Shown: positions 1 through 6,383 of the stretch, piece after piece | How positions within the stretch are numbered: position 1 is the first letter of the stretch | Layout of the letters: every line of letters begins with the position of its first letter | From: Echinostoma caproni | Taxonomy: Eukaryota; Platyhelminthes; Trematoda; Plagiorchiida; Echinostomatidae | NCBI GenBank assembly: GCA_900618425.1 | Contig: UZAN01048252.1 | Location: 14,485 to 24,514 of the forward strand | DNA length: 10,030 nucleotides | Direction: 5' to 3' | The notes under the pieces: generated by a model | Databases searched by the model: none | The model's input: only the letters and a program-made list of their open reading frames with translations | What the model was told of the DNA's origin: nothing | Program-made: the position numbers and the translations under genes

Positions 1-1130
1 GAGGCAACGCTGATCAAACTGATTCCTCTGTGCTTTTCACAAGATGGTCTGCAAATCAATAGGAAGACCGATTTCGTTGGAACCTGTTCACTTTTCCATA
101 CCGAACCCATGACATCTTGGACGTTTGACCCAGTCCAAAGGGCGGATGATCCGATGAACCGGACATCGGCTCCCGAAGGATTGCGATTTTTACACACACA
201 CACCGCCCCGCTGACTTGCGGGCCAGTCTCCGATTGTGGATTCCCCAAGAAAATTCACCTGCCTTGGCCTGGCAGTATTCCGCCCACAAGCAAATAATGA
301 AACTTTTTTTCTTTTATAAAGATTATTGTACCGTGATTTGTTTGGCACAGCCTGAAAGCAAACGTGTGTGAAATACAGGAAAACGCCAGGGCAAAAGCAG
401 ACAAGGTCATACGAAACAGAAAGTGCACAGTGCACTCGACTAATCCAACATCTGCACCGACCACACATTACCGGACCACAAGCATCATCAGTCCATAACC
501 CGTTTTATCAGTAGATTTAAAAAATATATGCTATTTCAGTAGATATTCAAAACATCCTAGCACCAAATGCACCGATATGGAAGCTGTTTGCAAAGCCTCC
601 GGGAAAACCAGGACACCATACACGTGTATCTAAACCAAGCAATGTGTCAGTTACATCCGCCCTTGGTTCTTTGTTGTCTTCTGCCTTGACTGCTGTCGTC
701 TCCACTGGTTTATACCGCACCGCCACTATTTTAAGCAATTGCACTAAGCTTCACCCAACGACGGAAACCGGTAGTTCCGACAGCCCTGTCGCTTATCAGT
801 TCAGCTAGCAAGTTTATACTACGGAATGTAAAATTACCAGAACCTCTCTTAGGAAAACTCTGAGCAACTGATGAAAATGTTTACTTGGTCATGACTTTAT
901 TGATTTATATGGTAACCTAGAGATATCAATCACTTGGTGGTGAACGTGGTTTTTTCTCACATTGCCACCGAAATCGAACCACCCTGTTATTTGTCGGTCT
1001 TTCTTCAATTACAAGCCATTGCTTGGAAACTCTGTCTGAAGTTCATTTTCTTTTTGGTGATGGCATTAGTGAATCGTCAAGCTCTTCATGGAGTCCAAGT
1101 CTTCAACAAAACAATCGCTGACCACACAAA
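1..1130. other. Gene-free stretch, nothing recognised
   Basis: No reading frame here resembles a protein family I recognise. Open frames on both strands are short and overlap one another, as expected by chance. A plus-strand frame from about 521 to the TAG at 806-808 stays open for some 95 codons, lacks an early ATG and begins near a TTTCAG that resembles a splice acceptor, so a terminal exon cannot be excluded, but nothing else supports one. The stretch contains a short AC run and T-rich patches. Part of its right end may be the tail or target DNA of the minus-strand RTE-like element that follows. Confidence 0.5.
192..203. repeat. (AC)6 dinucleotide run
   Basis: Six perfect AC units, preceded by a T run. 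A short microsatellite with no evident function. Confidence 0.85.
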
Positions 1131-1131
1131 T

Positions 1132-1143
1132 ATCATCATCATC
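1132..1143 (-). repeat. (ATC)4 run, possible LINE 3' tail
   Basis: Four perfect ATC units on the plus strand (GAT on the minus strand) lie downstream of the RTE-like coding region in its own orientation. RTE-clade elements often end in short trinucleotide-like tails, so this may mark the element's 3' end. The assignment is an inference; the run is short enough to be incidental. Confidence 0.4.
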
Positions 1144-1325
1144 GTTGTCACAGACCGAAAAACAAGGAACCAAACTTTAGTGATCGCTACCAAACTTGCA
1201 ATACATATAGGATTAGGGGTAATATTTAAGGTGGACAGGGATTGAACCAATTTTGAAGGAGGGAGAAGAAAGTGAATCCCTATGGTCAACAGAGTACACA
1301 ATCGAACTCCGTATTTATACCGTTT

Positions 1326-2355
1326 CAAGCCCGATGAGAAATGACAACAAGAACGCCACTGCTGTCGGTCCGCTGACATATCCTTCAATGTCTCCAACCA
1401 TCCAGTTGTAGAGTCTTTCGGACACCCAACTGGAAGGTGCGTGACACCCACTGTACCTAATCGCCCTGTGCATTTCTCCATGCCTCGTCTCCACGTCATA
1501 TGTTGACCACGTGGTTTCCTCCGCCCCGGATTAGCTACAGAGAATAAAGTGTGGTGCGGTAGACGACAACTGGACATACGTAATACGCGCCCTCGCCAGC
1601 GAAGTCTACTAATCCGAATTCGATGAGCTAGCAGGTTTATCTCTGATAAACTCCCAAATACACGATAGTATACCTCCAGATTACCAACCCTTTTGCTCTA
1701 TCCCACTTGGGCTAAACAACAGGAACACCGATGATAGAAAACTTCTAGTCGATGGATATCTACTCCGAAACTCAGGGTCTTACAACCATGAAGCAGAACT
1801 GAACGAATGACAGCACAATATACATGGCCTTTCAACTTCAGTGAAACGTCGCGTCTACGCCAAAGGGGTTTCAGTTCTGCGTACACTGCTCGAGTCTTGA
1901 AAACGCGGGCGATTATCTCCTTTGCTGCACTACTGTCATTGGTCACGCAACTATCTAAGTAGGAAAAGTAACCCACCACAACTAAATCCCGGCCAGTTAG
2001 TTTCAGAGCGGGAGTAGACGAAAACCAGTCCTGCAGCATCACTTTGCACTTTGAAGGTGCAAAGCACATACCGAATTTGGCTATTACACTTGTTAATCTA
2101 TCAAGTGCGCTTAGCGCGTCCTCGGACAGACAGACGATGTCATCGGCGTACTCTAAATCGCACAGCTTTTCTCCAGCTGCCCATTCAATACGTACGTTTT
2201 TGAGTCCACATAGTGCGTTCTCCAGTATTTCGTCTACGGCGAAATTGAACAGGAACGGCAAAAAAGAGCATCCTTGACGGACGCCGCTGCTAATGATTGT
2301 TGTAAACCTTTACACGACCGGAGGTCTGTGAGTACCGTGACCGCAGTAGGTTAAC
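1326..2355 (-). pseudogene. RTE-like reverse transcriptase, C-terminal half (broken)
   Basis: In minus-strand order the sequence encodes a piece reading YSQTSGRVKVYNNH, a frameshift near 2290-2298, then SGVRQGC (motif B region, about 2268-2287), PFLFNFAVDEIL, the catalytic motif C YADD at 2139-2150 with the context LEYADDIVCLSEDA, then FAPSKCKVMLQDW, a thumb segment containing LWRRRDVSLK and IRSVLLHGCKTL, and a C-terminal region with MTWRRGMEK and a final WLETLKDMSADRQQWRSCC ending near 1338. YADD supplies two of the three catalytic aspartates; the third, in motif A, lies in the missing 5' part. From 2298 to about 1326 the frame is interrupted only by one TAG at 1698-1700, where a tryptophan codon would fit (G in the third position lost to A or G-to-A in the middle). 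It cannot be active, but it is the freshest retroelement in the window. Confidence 0.8.
1935..1953 (-). repeat. 19-bp direct repeat, copy A (inside RTE-like ORF)
   Basis: GTCATTGGTCACGCAACTA on the plus strand occurs here and again, identically, at 2356-2374. In this copy the minus strand encodes SCVTND within the RTE-like protein, between the FAPSKCK region and the thumb, which is its expected position. Confidence 0.9.
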
Positions 2356-2374
2356 GTCATTGGTCACGCAACTA
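2356..2374 (-). repeat. 19-bp direct repeat, copy B (at 5' edge of LINE copy 1)
   Basis: This is an exact match to 1935-1953, read in the same direction and in the same codon phase (SCVTND). Here it is out of order: it precedes the GRVKVYNN segment, whereas in the protein it should follow YADD. It therefore looks like a piece of the element joined to its truncated 5' end. Confidence 0.9.
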
Positions 2375-2443
2375 CCCTTTGTATGCCTATTTCGATGGGG
2401 TACAGGGAAGATTGAAATGTTCAAATCAGTGCCAGGGTGGTGT

Positions 2444-2454
2444 TGGCGCAGTGG
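2444..2454 (+). promoter_or_regulatory. Pol III A box of SINE copy 1
   Basis: TGGCGCAGTGG fits the internal RNA polymerase III A-box consensus (TRGYNNARNGG-like) and is placed eight bases from the inferred 5' end of the tRNA-like head, as in tRNA genes. Confidence 0.65.
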
Positions 2455-2494
2455 TTTAGTCACGGTCACCGACGTAGTGGATCGTATGGTCCGA

Positions 2495-2505
2495 GATTCA
2501 AGCCC
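2495..2505 (+). promoter_or_regulatory. Pol III B box of SINE copy 1
   Basis: GATTCAAGCCC matches the B-box consensus GGTTCRANNCC at all but two positions at most and lies about 50 bp after the A box, a usual A-to-B spacing. The corresponding stretch is partly deleted in copy 2. Confidence 0.6.
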
Positions 2506-2710
2506 CACCACCGCCACCCATCTTTGGTGGTAGACAGCTTTGCTGCCATCCGGTTCAATACCATGCCTTATCTCGCGGGGTCTTATGTGGTTCGCCACTT
2601 CAGGTCCCCGGGCTTAGGTTACCGGTTTCCATCACTGAACAGCAGGTCTTCGTGAATATGGGGTTCATCCCGTCGGTTATTAATTACACTAAGGTGTGTT
2701 ACTACAAAAA

Positions 2711-3631
2711 GAAGTGTTACTCGACTGGATTCCAGTCAATATTTGGCCCTGCGTCATCCGTGTATGGGGATCGGTAGGAGGATTTCGTAACGGGACCAAA
2801 AGAGGTTGCCTGTTCGTCATCACGGCTCGTGTCCACAGAATGAAACAAACGATGAGCTCTACCACCAGCTCACCAACCTCCCCCATAGTAGACGACATAC
2901 TGGTATTGTGATACTGGCCGGTAACTGAACACGCAAGTAGGCAAATTAGACGTTGACGAAACCTCATTTGGGTCAATATAGCCTTGATGTTAGGATAAAT
3001 GACAACGGCGACCGTCTCCTGCAAATCTGCACTGACACCGGCCTTTTCCCTCAGAGCACCAACTTCGCCGGCCATGGCGCCAACATGCCACCTGGAGAAG
3101 TCCATCGTCTGATGAGCTTCGAACTCAAATAAACCATATTACCATCAGCTATCGATGGATAAACTGACTACGGACTGAAAATCCATTAAAAGCATCTGCC
3201 ACAGCTCTGGTCATGCACTCATGTGTGCGAAATTCTGTTTGCGTTTTGGTGGAAAACATCAAAATCAACCGAAAAGACTCGATCTGATGAAACTCACTGA
3301 ACCAAACCTAGTTACCGACTAACGAAGCACATGGGCTGATAAGCTAGACCACTTATCATCCTCGAACATCGGTAGTCAGTGAGCTCACATCTGTTAAGCC
3401 ATGCATCAGTCTGCCACCAGAGCATGTGGCTTCAGAAAACGCACCGTCAACCATTGGGTTTCTGCACGTTCTCTCGAACTGCTTGCCCCTCGGGCATGAC
3501 GCGCTTCCGGTAATGTTCACAAGCCTCTCCGACTAATCCGAACTGCTGGAATCAAAGAACCATGCATGAGTCAGACTACATACGAAACTAACGGTAAACG
3601 TATCCACAGTCTACGACGGCTTTGGCTTTGA
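2711..3631. other. Unresolved stretch between SINE copy 1 and LINE copy 2
   Basis: No protein family is recognised. The longest frame is on the minus strand, open from about 3135 to 2689 with an ATG at 3105 (138 codons, beginning MDFSRWHVGAMAGEVGALRE). It runs into the A-rich tail of the SINE, has no recognised motif, and a frame of this length is about what chance allows in a window of this size and composition. The right half should hold the linker upstream of the RTE-like reverse transcriptase that starts at 3632, but I could not follow that protein further upstream. If the tail-to-tail arrangement at 5400-5425 arose by insertion, displaced CR1-like 3' sequence could also be hidden here. 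Confidence 0.45.
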
Positions 3632-4516
3632 GCGGAGCACTTCCATTAACAATTCAGTTGGCCATCGACATCACCATCTTTCTTAATATGTGGGGTTGGA
3701 CATTCCACCGCCCACCGAGGAAGAAGTCTCCCAAGAGATCAGATTTCTGNACCCTTTTCAAAGACGATGGTGCAAGTCTTGTCGGAAGATTAGCTTTCTT
3801 ATTTTAAATAATCTGAAATGTTGGATCCATTCCAACCGAATTGAGTTTGTCGGGCATTCCACCTGTTTACACGAAGGATCCCCACCACAACTACTCTAGT
3901 CTGAGTGGTTAGTTTTATATCTGTTGCACCCAAGGTCAAACCATTGTCGATCCTTCTGAGGCTCAGTTGAATGAAAGCGCGTCACACTCGTGAAGAAAAA
4001 GTTGGGTTTCGTTTCGGCCGCAGCCGCGTTGACCACATATTTTTGCAAGCCAGATCTTCCAGCAAAGTCAAACGTTCAGCAGACCAACCATGGTTCTCTT
4101 GTTGGACATACGTGCTGCGTTGGAGAAGCCCTCTGAAGGTTTCCGTAAGCGATGTGCTCGAAAAGAAAGTTAACCTTCTCAAAGCCGTCAACGTCAGGCC
4201 ATTTCAATGTCTACGATCGCATCTTCCCTTTATTTGCCATCGCAAGCAGAGTCCGACAAGGGTGCTAGGCTTCACCCTTCCTCTTTAATTTCGCAATGGA
4301 CAAAATTCTACGCAGCGCTCTAGAAAAGTGCAGAGCTTCCTATTTGGAGCTTTTCTCATGTGATCGACTCCACGATTTGGAATGCACAGATGACATCGTT
4401 ATACTCTGCGATTTTTCCGAAGAGGCCTAAAATGTCCTGTGCAGGTTAGCGTTGCTCATCACCTAAAGTTCATAGACCCGGGACTCCTTTCAGGCCAATT
4501 TTGTGTATGCGGAAAT
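3632..4516 (+). pseudogene. RTE-like reverse transcriptase, fingers and palm (broken)
   Basis: Recognisable pieces in order are: AEHF and QFSWPSTSPSF (3635-3682, with a TAA at 3647-3649); LDIPPPTEEEVSQEIRFL (to about 3749); KDDGASLVGRLA (about 3760-3795); REEKVGFRFGRSRVDHIF (about 3990-4044); PTMVLLLDIRAA (about 4087-4118); RVRQGC followed by TAG at 4266-4268 and then SPFLFNFAMDKIL; and DLECTDDIVILCD (4374-4412). LDIRAA should carry the motif A aspartate pair, but the downstream FD-type residues are lost. The motif C tetrad is CTDD at 4383-4394 instead of YADD. A TAA follows at 4428-4430. At the right edge, NFVYAE marks the start of the thumb just before the foreign insert; roughly 60 residues that copy 1 has between motif C and this point are missing. 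Confidence 0.75.
3750..3750. other. Single unresolved base (N)
   Basis: The only ambiguous base in the window lies between RFL and the KDDGASL block of the RTE-like protein. The conserved GPD-containing stretch expected between those blocks is absent, so the N may mark a sequencing ambiguity or a collapsed gap rather than a simple miscall. Confidence 0.9.
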
Positions 4517-4897
4517 CGCCATATCACAAACTCGCTCGATGGTTGGTGTAAATTCTAAATCCCGATCGTAAGTTTTTAACACCCCATTGTTTAAAAGATC
4601 CTTTTTTGAACTTTCAAAGTAGTTAGAAAATTTGACAATATCTTTACAGAGGATGTATTCAATAAATGTGGATTCCCTTTTCACCAATGTTCCACTCCAT
4701 GAAATAGTTGATTTTTTGTGACTATATTTATTCAGGTAATTTTCCCCAACCATTCTTCTTGAATACTTAAGATAACTAATATTTTTATGTACCGAAAACA
4801 TGCCTTTTGAATTCGAAGTATACTGTTTGCCGATGAGGATTTCCCCTTTTACTGTAACATTCACATTGTGTAATGAAAAACCTATCCTCACACTCAT
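4490..4897 (-). CDS. Open frame across the AT-rich insert, unknown protein fragment
   Basis: 135 codons run from ATG 4897-4895 to TGA 4492-4490. The product is rich in Lys, Ser and Tyr, begins MSVRIGFSLHNVNVTVKGEI and ends near FTPTIERVCDMA before entering LINE antisense sequence. I do not recognise the family. There is no obvious signal peptide, membrane segment or catalytic motif; alternating hydrophobic residues near the N-terminus suggest beta strands. At this AT content roughly one codon in thirteen should be a stop, so about 125 open codons are unlikely by chance (of order 1 in 10,000 for a given frame). The ATG and the last residues plus TGA lie in, or at the edge of, the flanking RTE sequence, so the insert itself probably supplies only the middle of a longer coding sequence. 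Candidates are a captured cellular cDNA piece, a fragment of another mobile element, or an endogenised viral gene fragment; none is demonstrated. Whether it is expressed is unknown. Confidence 0.35.
   Translation of the reverse strand: MSVRIGFSLHNVNVTVKGEILIGKQYTSNSKGMFSVHKNISYLKYSRRMVGENYLNKYSHKKSTISWSGTLVKRESTFIEYILCKDIVKFSNYFESSKKDLLNNGVLKTYDRDLEFTPTIERVCDMAISAYTKLA
4517..4894. other. AT-rich foreign segment inserted in LINE copy 2
   Basis: RTE-like protein similarity stops after NFVYAE (about 4516) and resumes with RRNEISLKTKLRVFDTAV (from about 4901). The intervening segment of about 378 bp has no relation to the element. I count 95 G or C in the 300 bases 4561-4860 (32%), against 45-60% in lines of the element on either side. 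No terminal repeat, poly-A tail or clear target-site duplication is visible. The plus strand is full of stops; one minus-strand frame is open across the whole segment. Boundaries are uncertain by about 10 bp. Confidence 0.75.
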
Positions 4898-5399
4898 AAA
4901 CGACGGAACGAGATCAGCCTGAAAACAAAGCTCAGGGTGTTTGACACAGCAGTTCGACCAGTACTACTATACGGCCGCGGAACCTGGCTGCTGAGAGCTG
5001 AAGACATCCGACGATTGGAGGTCTTCGATTCATCCTGAAAGTAAACTGGCGGGACAGGGTCTCAGACTCGGACCTCAGAAATCGATGCTACGTTGCCCGT
5101 CTCTCAGCGCACCACCGACCGCAATGGTAGGGCCATGTTCTCCGCAGACCCAACGACACTTATGTTTTGTCTTGGCTCCGACACCGTGTCCTGGCTGGCG
5201 CCGCCGACAAGAGGGACAAGTAAAAACCTGGCTGGATACTGTATTCGAAGAGGTCAACCAACTTGGCCTTTGGATGGTGTACAGTACTCACCGATGGAAA
5301 ACAAACTGGATCAACATTTGCAAGAACCACCAAGCATGGATAGCGGTCATCAGAGCCGGCTTATCAGTCTTCAGGATTGAGGGCAGAGTGCCCGTATAA
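4895..5399 (+). pseudogene. RTE-like protein, thumb and C-terminal region (broken)
   Basis: This part continues LINE copy 2 after the insert. The first frame reads RRNEISLKTKLRVFDTAV, then RPVLLYGRGTWLLRAED and IRRLEVFD, matching the thumb of copy 1 (LWRRRDVSLK, VLLHGCKTL). A short deletion and frameshift near 5030 lead to ILKVNWRDRVSDSDLRNRCY, a TAG at 5128-5130 and GHVLRRPNDTYV. A further frameshift near 5160 leads to LAPTPCPGWRRRQEGQVKTW, VFEEVNQLG, WKTNWINICK and a C-terminus AGLSVFRIEGRVPV ending at TAA 5397-5399. The function of this C-terminal region is not well defined in RTE-like elements. In the ancestral protein it followed the reverse-transcriptase domain directly. Confidence 0.75.
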
Positions 5400-5425
5400 G
5401 CCCCATCACCACTGGGTCAAAGGTC

Positions 5426-6151
5426 CTATCGCAAGTGTTCGTTCCTCCATAGCCCCTTCAGGTGCTCATCCAGACGCCGTTTGAAAGCAGCGTCTGTCTT
5501 CTCTTCCACGACAATCGCTGGAAGGGAATTCCAGAGTGTTAGCTTACGCGAGAGTCGGCAGACTAACGGAATCCTTTGCCGCTTGTCGACATCGTGCACT
5601 GGGTTTGAAGTCAGTCTGGACCTTAATTCCAAGATCCTTGTCTTCCGTCACAACCTTGAATTCTCAATCTGCGCCTAGTGGGGCGAGAGATCCACCCTGT
5701 TTCTCTTCCTGCTGATCGATGAATCTTTGGCATTTGCTGATAGTTAGCGATAAATCCAATGGCACAGACCATTCTGGCTGAGATCCCTCTGGATGGCCTC
5801 AGACTGGGGGTTGTCTATCAGCTTTACATCGTCAGCGTACAGGAGACATGGGTTCTCCAAGCCATCCGCTAAGTCACTGATGTACAGTAGGAACAGGAGT
5901 GGACTTAGCACCGACCCGTGTGGGACCCCACTAGGGAGTTTCCCTTTGTGGAAAACTTCTCCTTCTATCTTCACCTGGAAGTCTCGACCATTGAAGCAAT
6001 TGTGTATCCATTGTTCTACCTTGGGAGTTGGCCCAAGCCTTCGAAGCTTCCGCATCATTAACCTGAGGTTGACCTAGTCAAAGGCCTTTTGAAAGTCTAA
6101 GTAACAGACTTCCACTCTGTCTCCACGTTCACTCCTATGCGTTACCTCGTC
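5426..6151 (-). pseudogene. CR1-like reverse transcriptase, palm to C-terminus (broken)
   Basis: The protein resumes after the SINE with DEVTHRSERGDRVEVCYLDF, continuing into motif A YLDFQKAFD at 6103-6077. A TAG at 6076-6074 follows immediately, in place of the residue before VN. From there the frame runs through LMMRKLRRLG, SGVPHGSVLSPLLFLLY (motif B region) and YADDVKL (motif C, YADD at 5839-5828) to a TAA at 5746-5744. A frameshift leads to SLTISKCQRF, then a TGA and VVTEDKDLGIKVQTDFKPSA near 5660-5590. An internal deletion then joins to a final piece reading LTLWNSLPAIVVEE and FKRRLDEHLKG, ending at TAG 5428-5426. All three catalytic aspartates are present in this piece, but the stops and frameshifts exclude activity. 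Confidence 0.8.
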
Positions 6152-6383
6152 ACCGGCGTGCTTTGGACTCTATGGTCCGAACCGCTACCGCCACCCGACT
6201 TTGGCGGTAGGCAGCTCGGCTATCGCCTGGTTCAATACCACGCCTAACCTATCGGGGCCTTATGTGGTTCGCCACTCCAAGTCCCGGGGGTTAGGTAGCC
6301 GGATTTCACCACTGTACAGCAGGTTCTCGTGAGTATGGAGTTCACCCGTTTGTTGTTCATCACACTGGTGTCTAATAAAAAAA
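6152..6383 (+). mobile_element. SINE copy 2, 5'-truncated, inside CR1-like element
   Basis: This copy is homologous to 2465-2710 in the same orientation, including TATGGTCCGA, TTCAATACCA, the 18-nt identity at 6259-6276 and a tail TCTAATAAAAAAA. It starts within the tRNA-like head at the point matching GTCACCGACG of copy 1, so the A box is missing, and about ten bases covering the B box are deleted. It interrupts the CR1-like protein between GFL and DEV; removing it rejoins the codons without loss. No target-site duplication is visible. It should be transcriptionally dead. Confidence 0.8.

Larger units (their letters stand above)
1128..2374 (-). mobile_element. RTE-like LINE copy 1, 5'-truncated
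   Basis: This is the 3' half of a non-LTR retrotransposon read on the minus strand. The coding part ends near 1326. About 180 bp of non-coding sequence follows to a short ATC/GAT run at 1132-1143 that could be the 3' tail, since RTE-type elements usually end in a short UTR and a simple repeat. The endonuclease domain and the N-terminal half of the reverse transcriptase are absent, which is the usual outcome of incomplete target-primed reverse transcription. The 5' limit coincides with a 19-bp repeat of the element's own downstream sequence. The clade call rests on overall protein style and is moderately sure; the exact 3' end is uncertain. Confidence 0.7.
2436..2710 (+). mobile_element. tRNA-headed SINE, copy 1
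   Basis: This short interspersed element has a tRNA-like head of about 80 nt (2436-2515), with an A box, a B box and terminal 7-mers (GGTGGTG at 2436 and CACCGCC at 2509) that can pair with one G-U wobble. An unrelated body follows and ends in a short A-rich tail (ACTACAAAAA). The body is shared with 6152-6383 in the same orientation; the two share an exact 18-nt block (2582-2599 and 6259-6276) and close similarity over some 200 bp. SINEs encode no protein and depend on a LINE for movement. No convincing target-site duplication is seen. It lies just beyond the 5' edge of the minus-strand LINE. The retroelement status is well supported by the second copy; the tRNA origin is likely but rests on one copy. 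Confidence 0.75.
3632..5399 (+). mobile_element. RTE-like LINE copy 2, decayed and interrupted
   Basis: This is a plus-strand non-LTR retrotransposon covering most of the reverse transcriptase and the C-terminal region, with no endonuclease domain found. Homology moves between all three frames, with several in-frame stops, deletions and a foreign insert at about 4517-4894. It belongs to the same broad type as copy 1 (shared VRQGC, PFLFNFAxD, xDD and thumb motifs) but is a different family, since its C-terminal region differs clearly. The polypeptide ends at TAA 5397-5399, and only 26 bp separate this from the stop codon of an oppositely oriented CR1-like element, so no distinct 3' UTR is visible. 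It is much older, by its damage, than copy 1. Confidence 0.75.

Noticed and set aside
394..411. Near-identical 18-mer at 394-411 and 9907-9924 (AAAGCRGACAAGGTCATA)
   Set aside because: The match does not extend on either side, so a shared repeat or window-scale duplication is not supported; one mismatch over 18 bases could be chance or a fragment too short to interpret.
521..808. Plus-strand open frame with a splice-acceptor-like start
   Set aside because: No early ATG, no recognised product, and a single acceptor-like TTTCAG is common by chance.
934..1245. 103-codon plus-strand frame as a gene
   Set aside because: It lies antisense to the 3' part of the minus-strand RTE-like element, has no recognisable motif and runs through the ATC repeat; chance is sufficient.
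2436..2515. A functional tRNA gene
   Set aside because: The A and B boxes and end pairing are tRNA-like, but the T stem is mismatched, no convincing anticodon arm can be placed, and the sequence runs straight into a body shared with a second copy. It is a SINE head.
3109..3130. Hammerhead ribozyme core (CTGATGAG)
   Set aside because: The conserved GAAA is missing (GAAC follows in the nearest position) and no flanking helices fit. Other CTGATGA occurrences near 846 and 3270 also lack the second core element.
4490..4897. A definite viral origin for the AT-rich insert
   Set aside because: Base composition and openness fit an endogenised fragment, but I recognise no diagnostic motif, so no virus family is claimed.
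5793..6077. Plus-strand frame opposite the CR1-like palm domain
   Set aside because: It is the antisense shadow of a clearly recognised reverse-transcriptase segment (YADD, FQKAFD).
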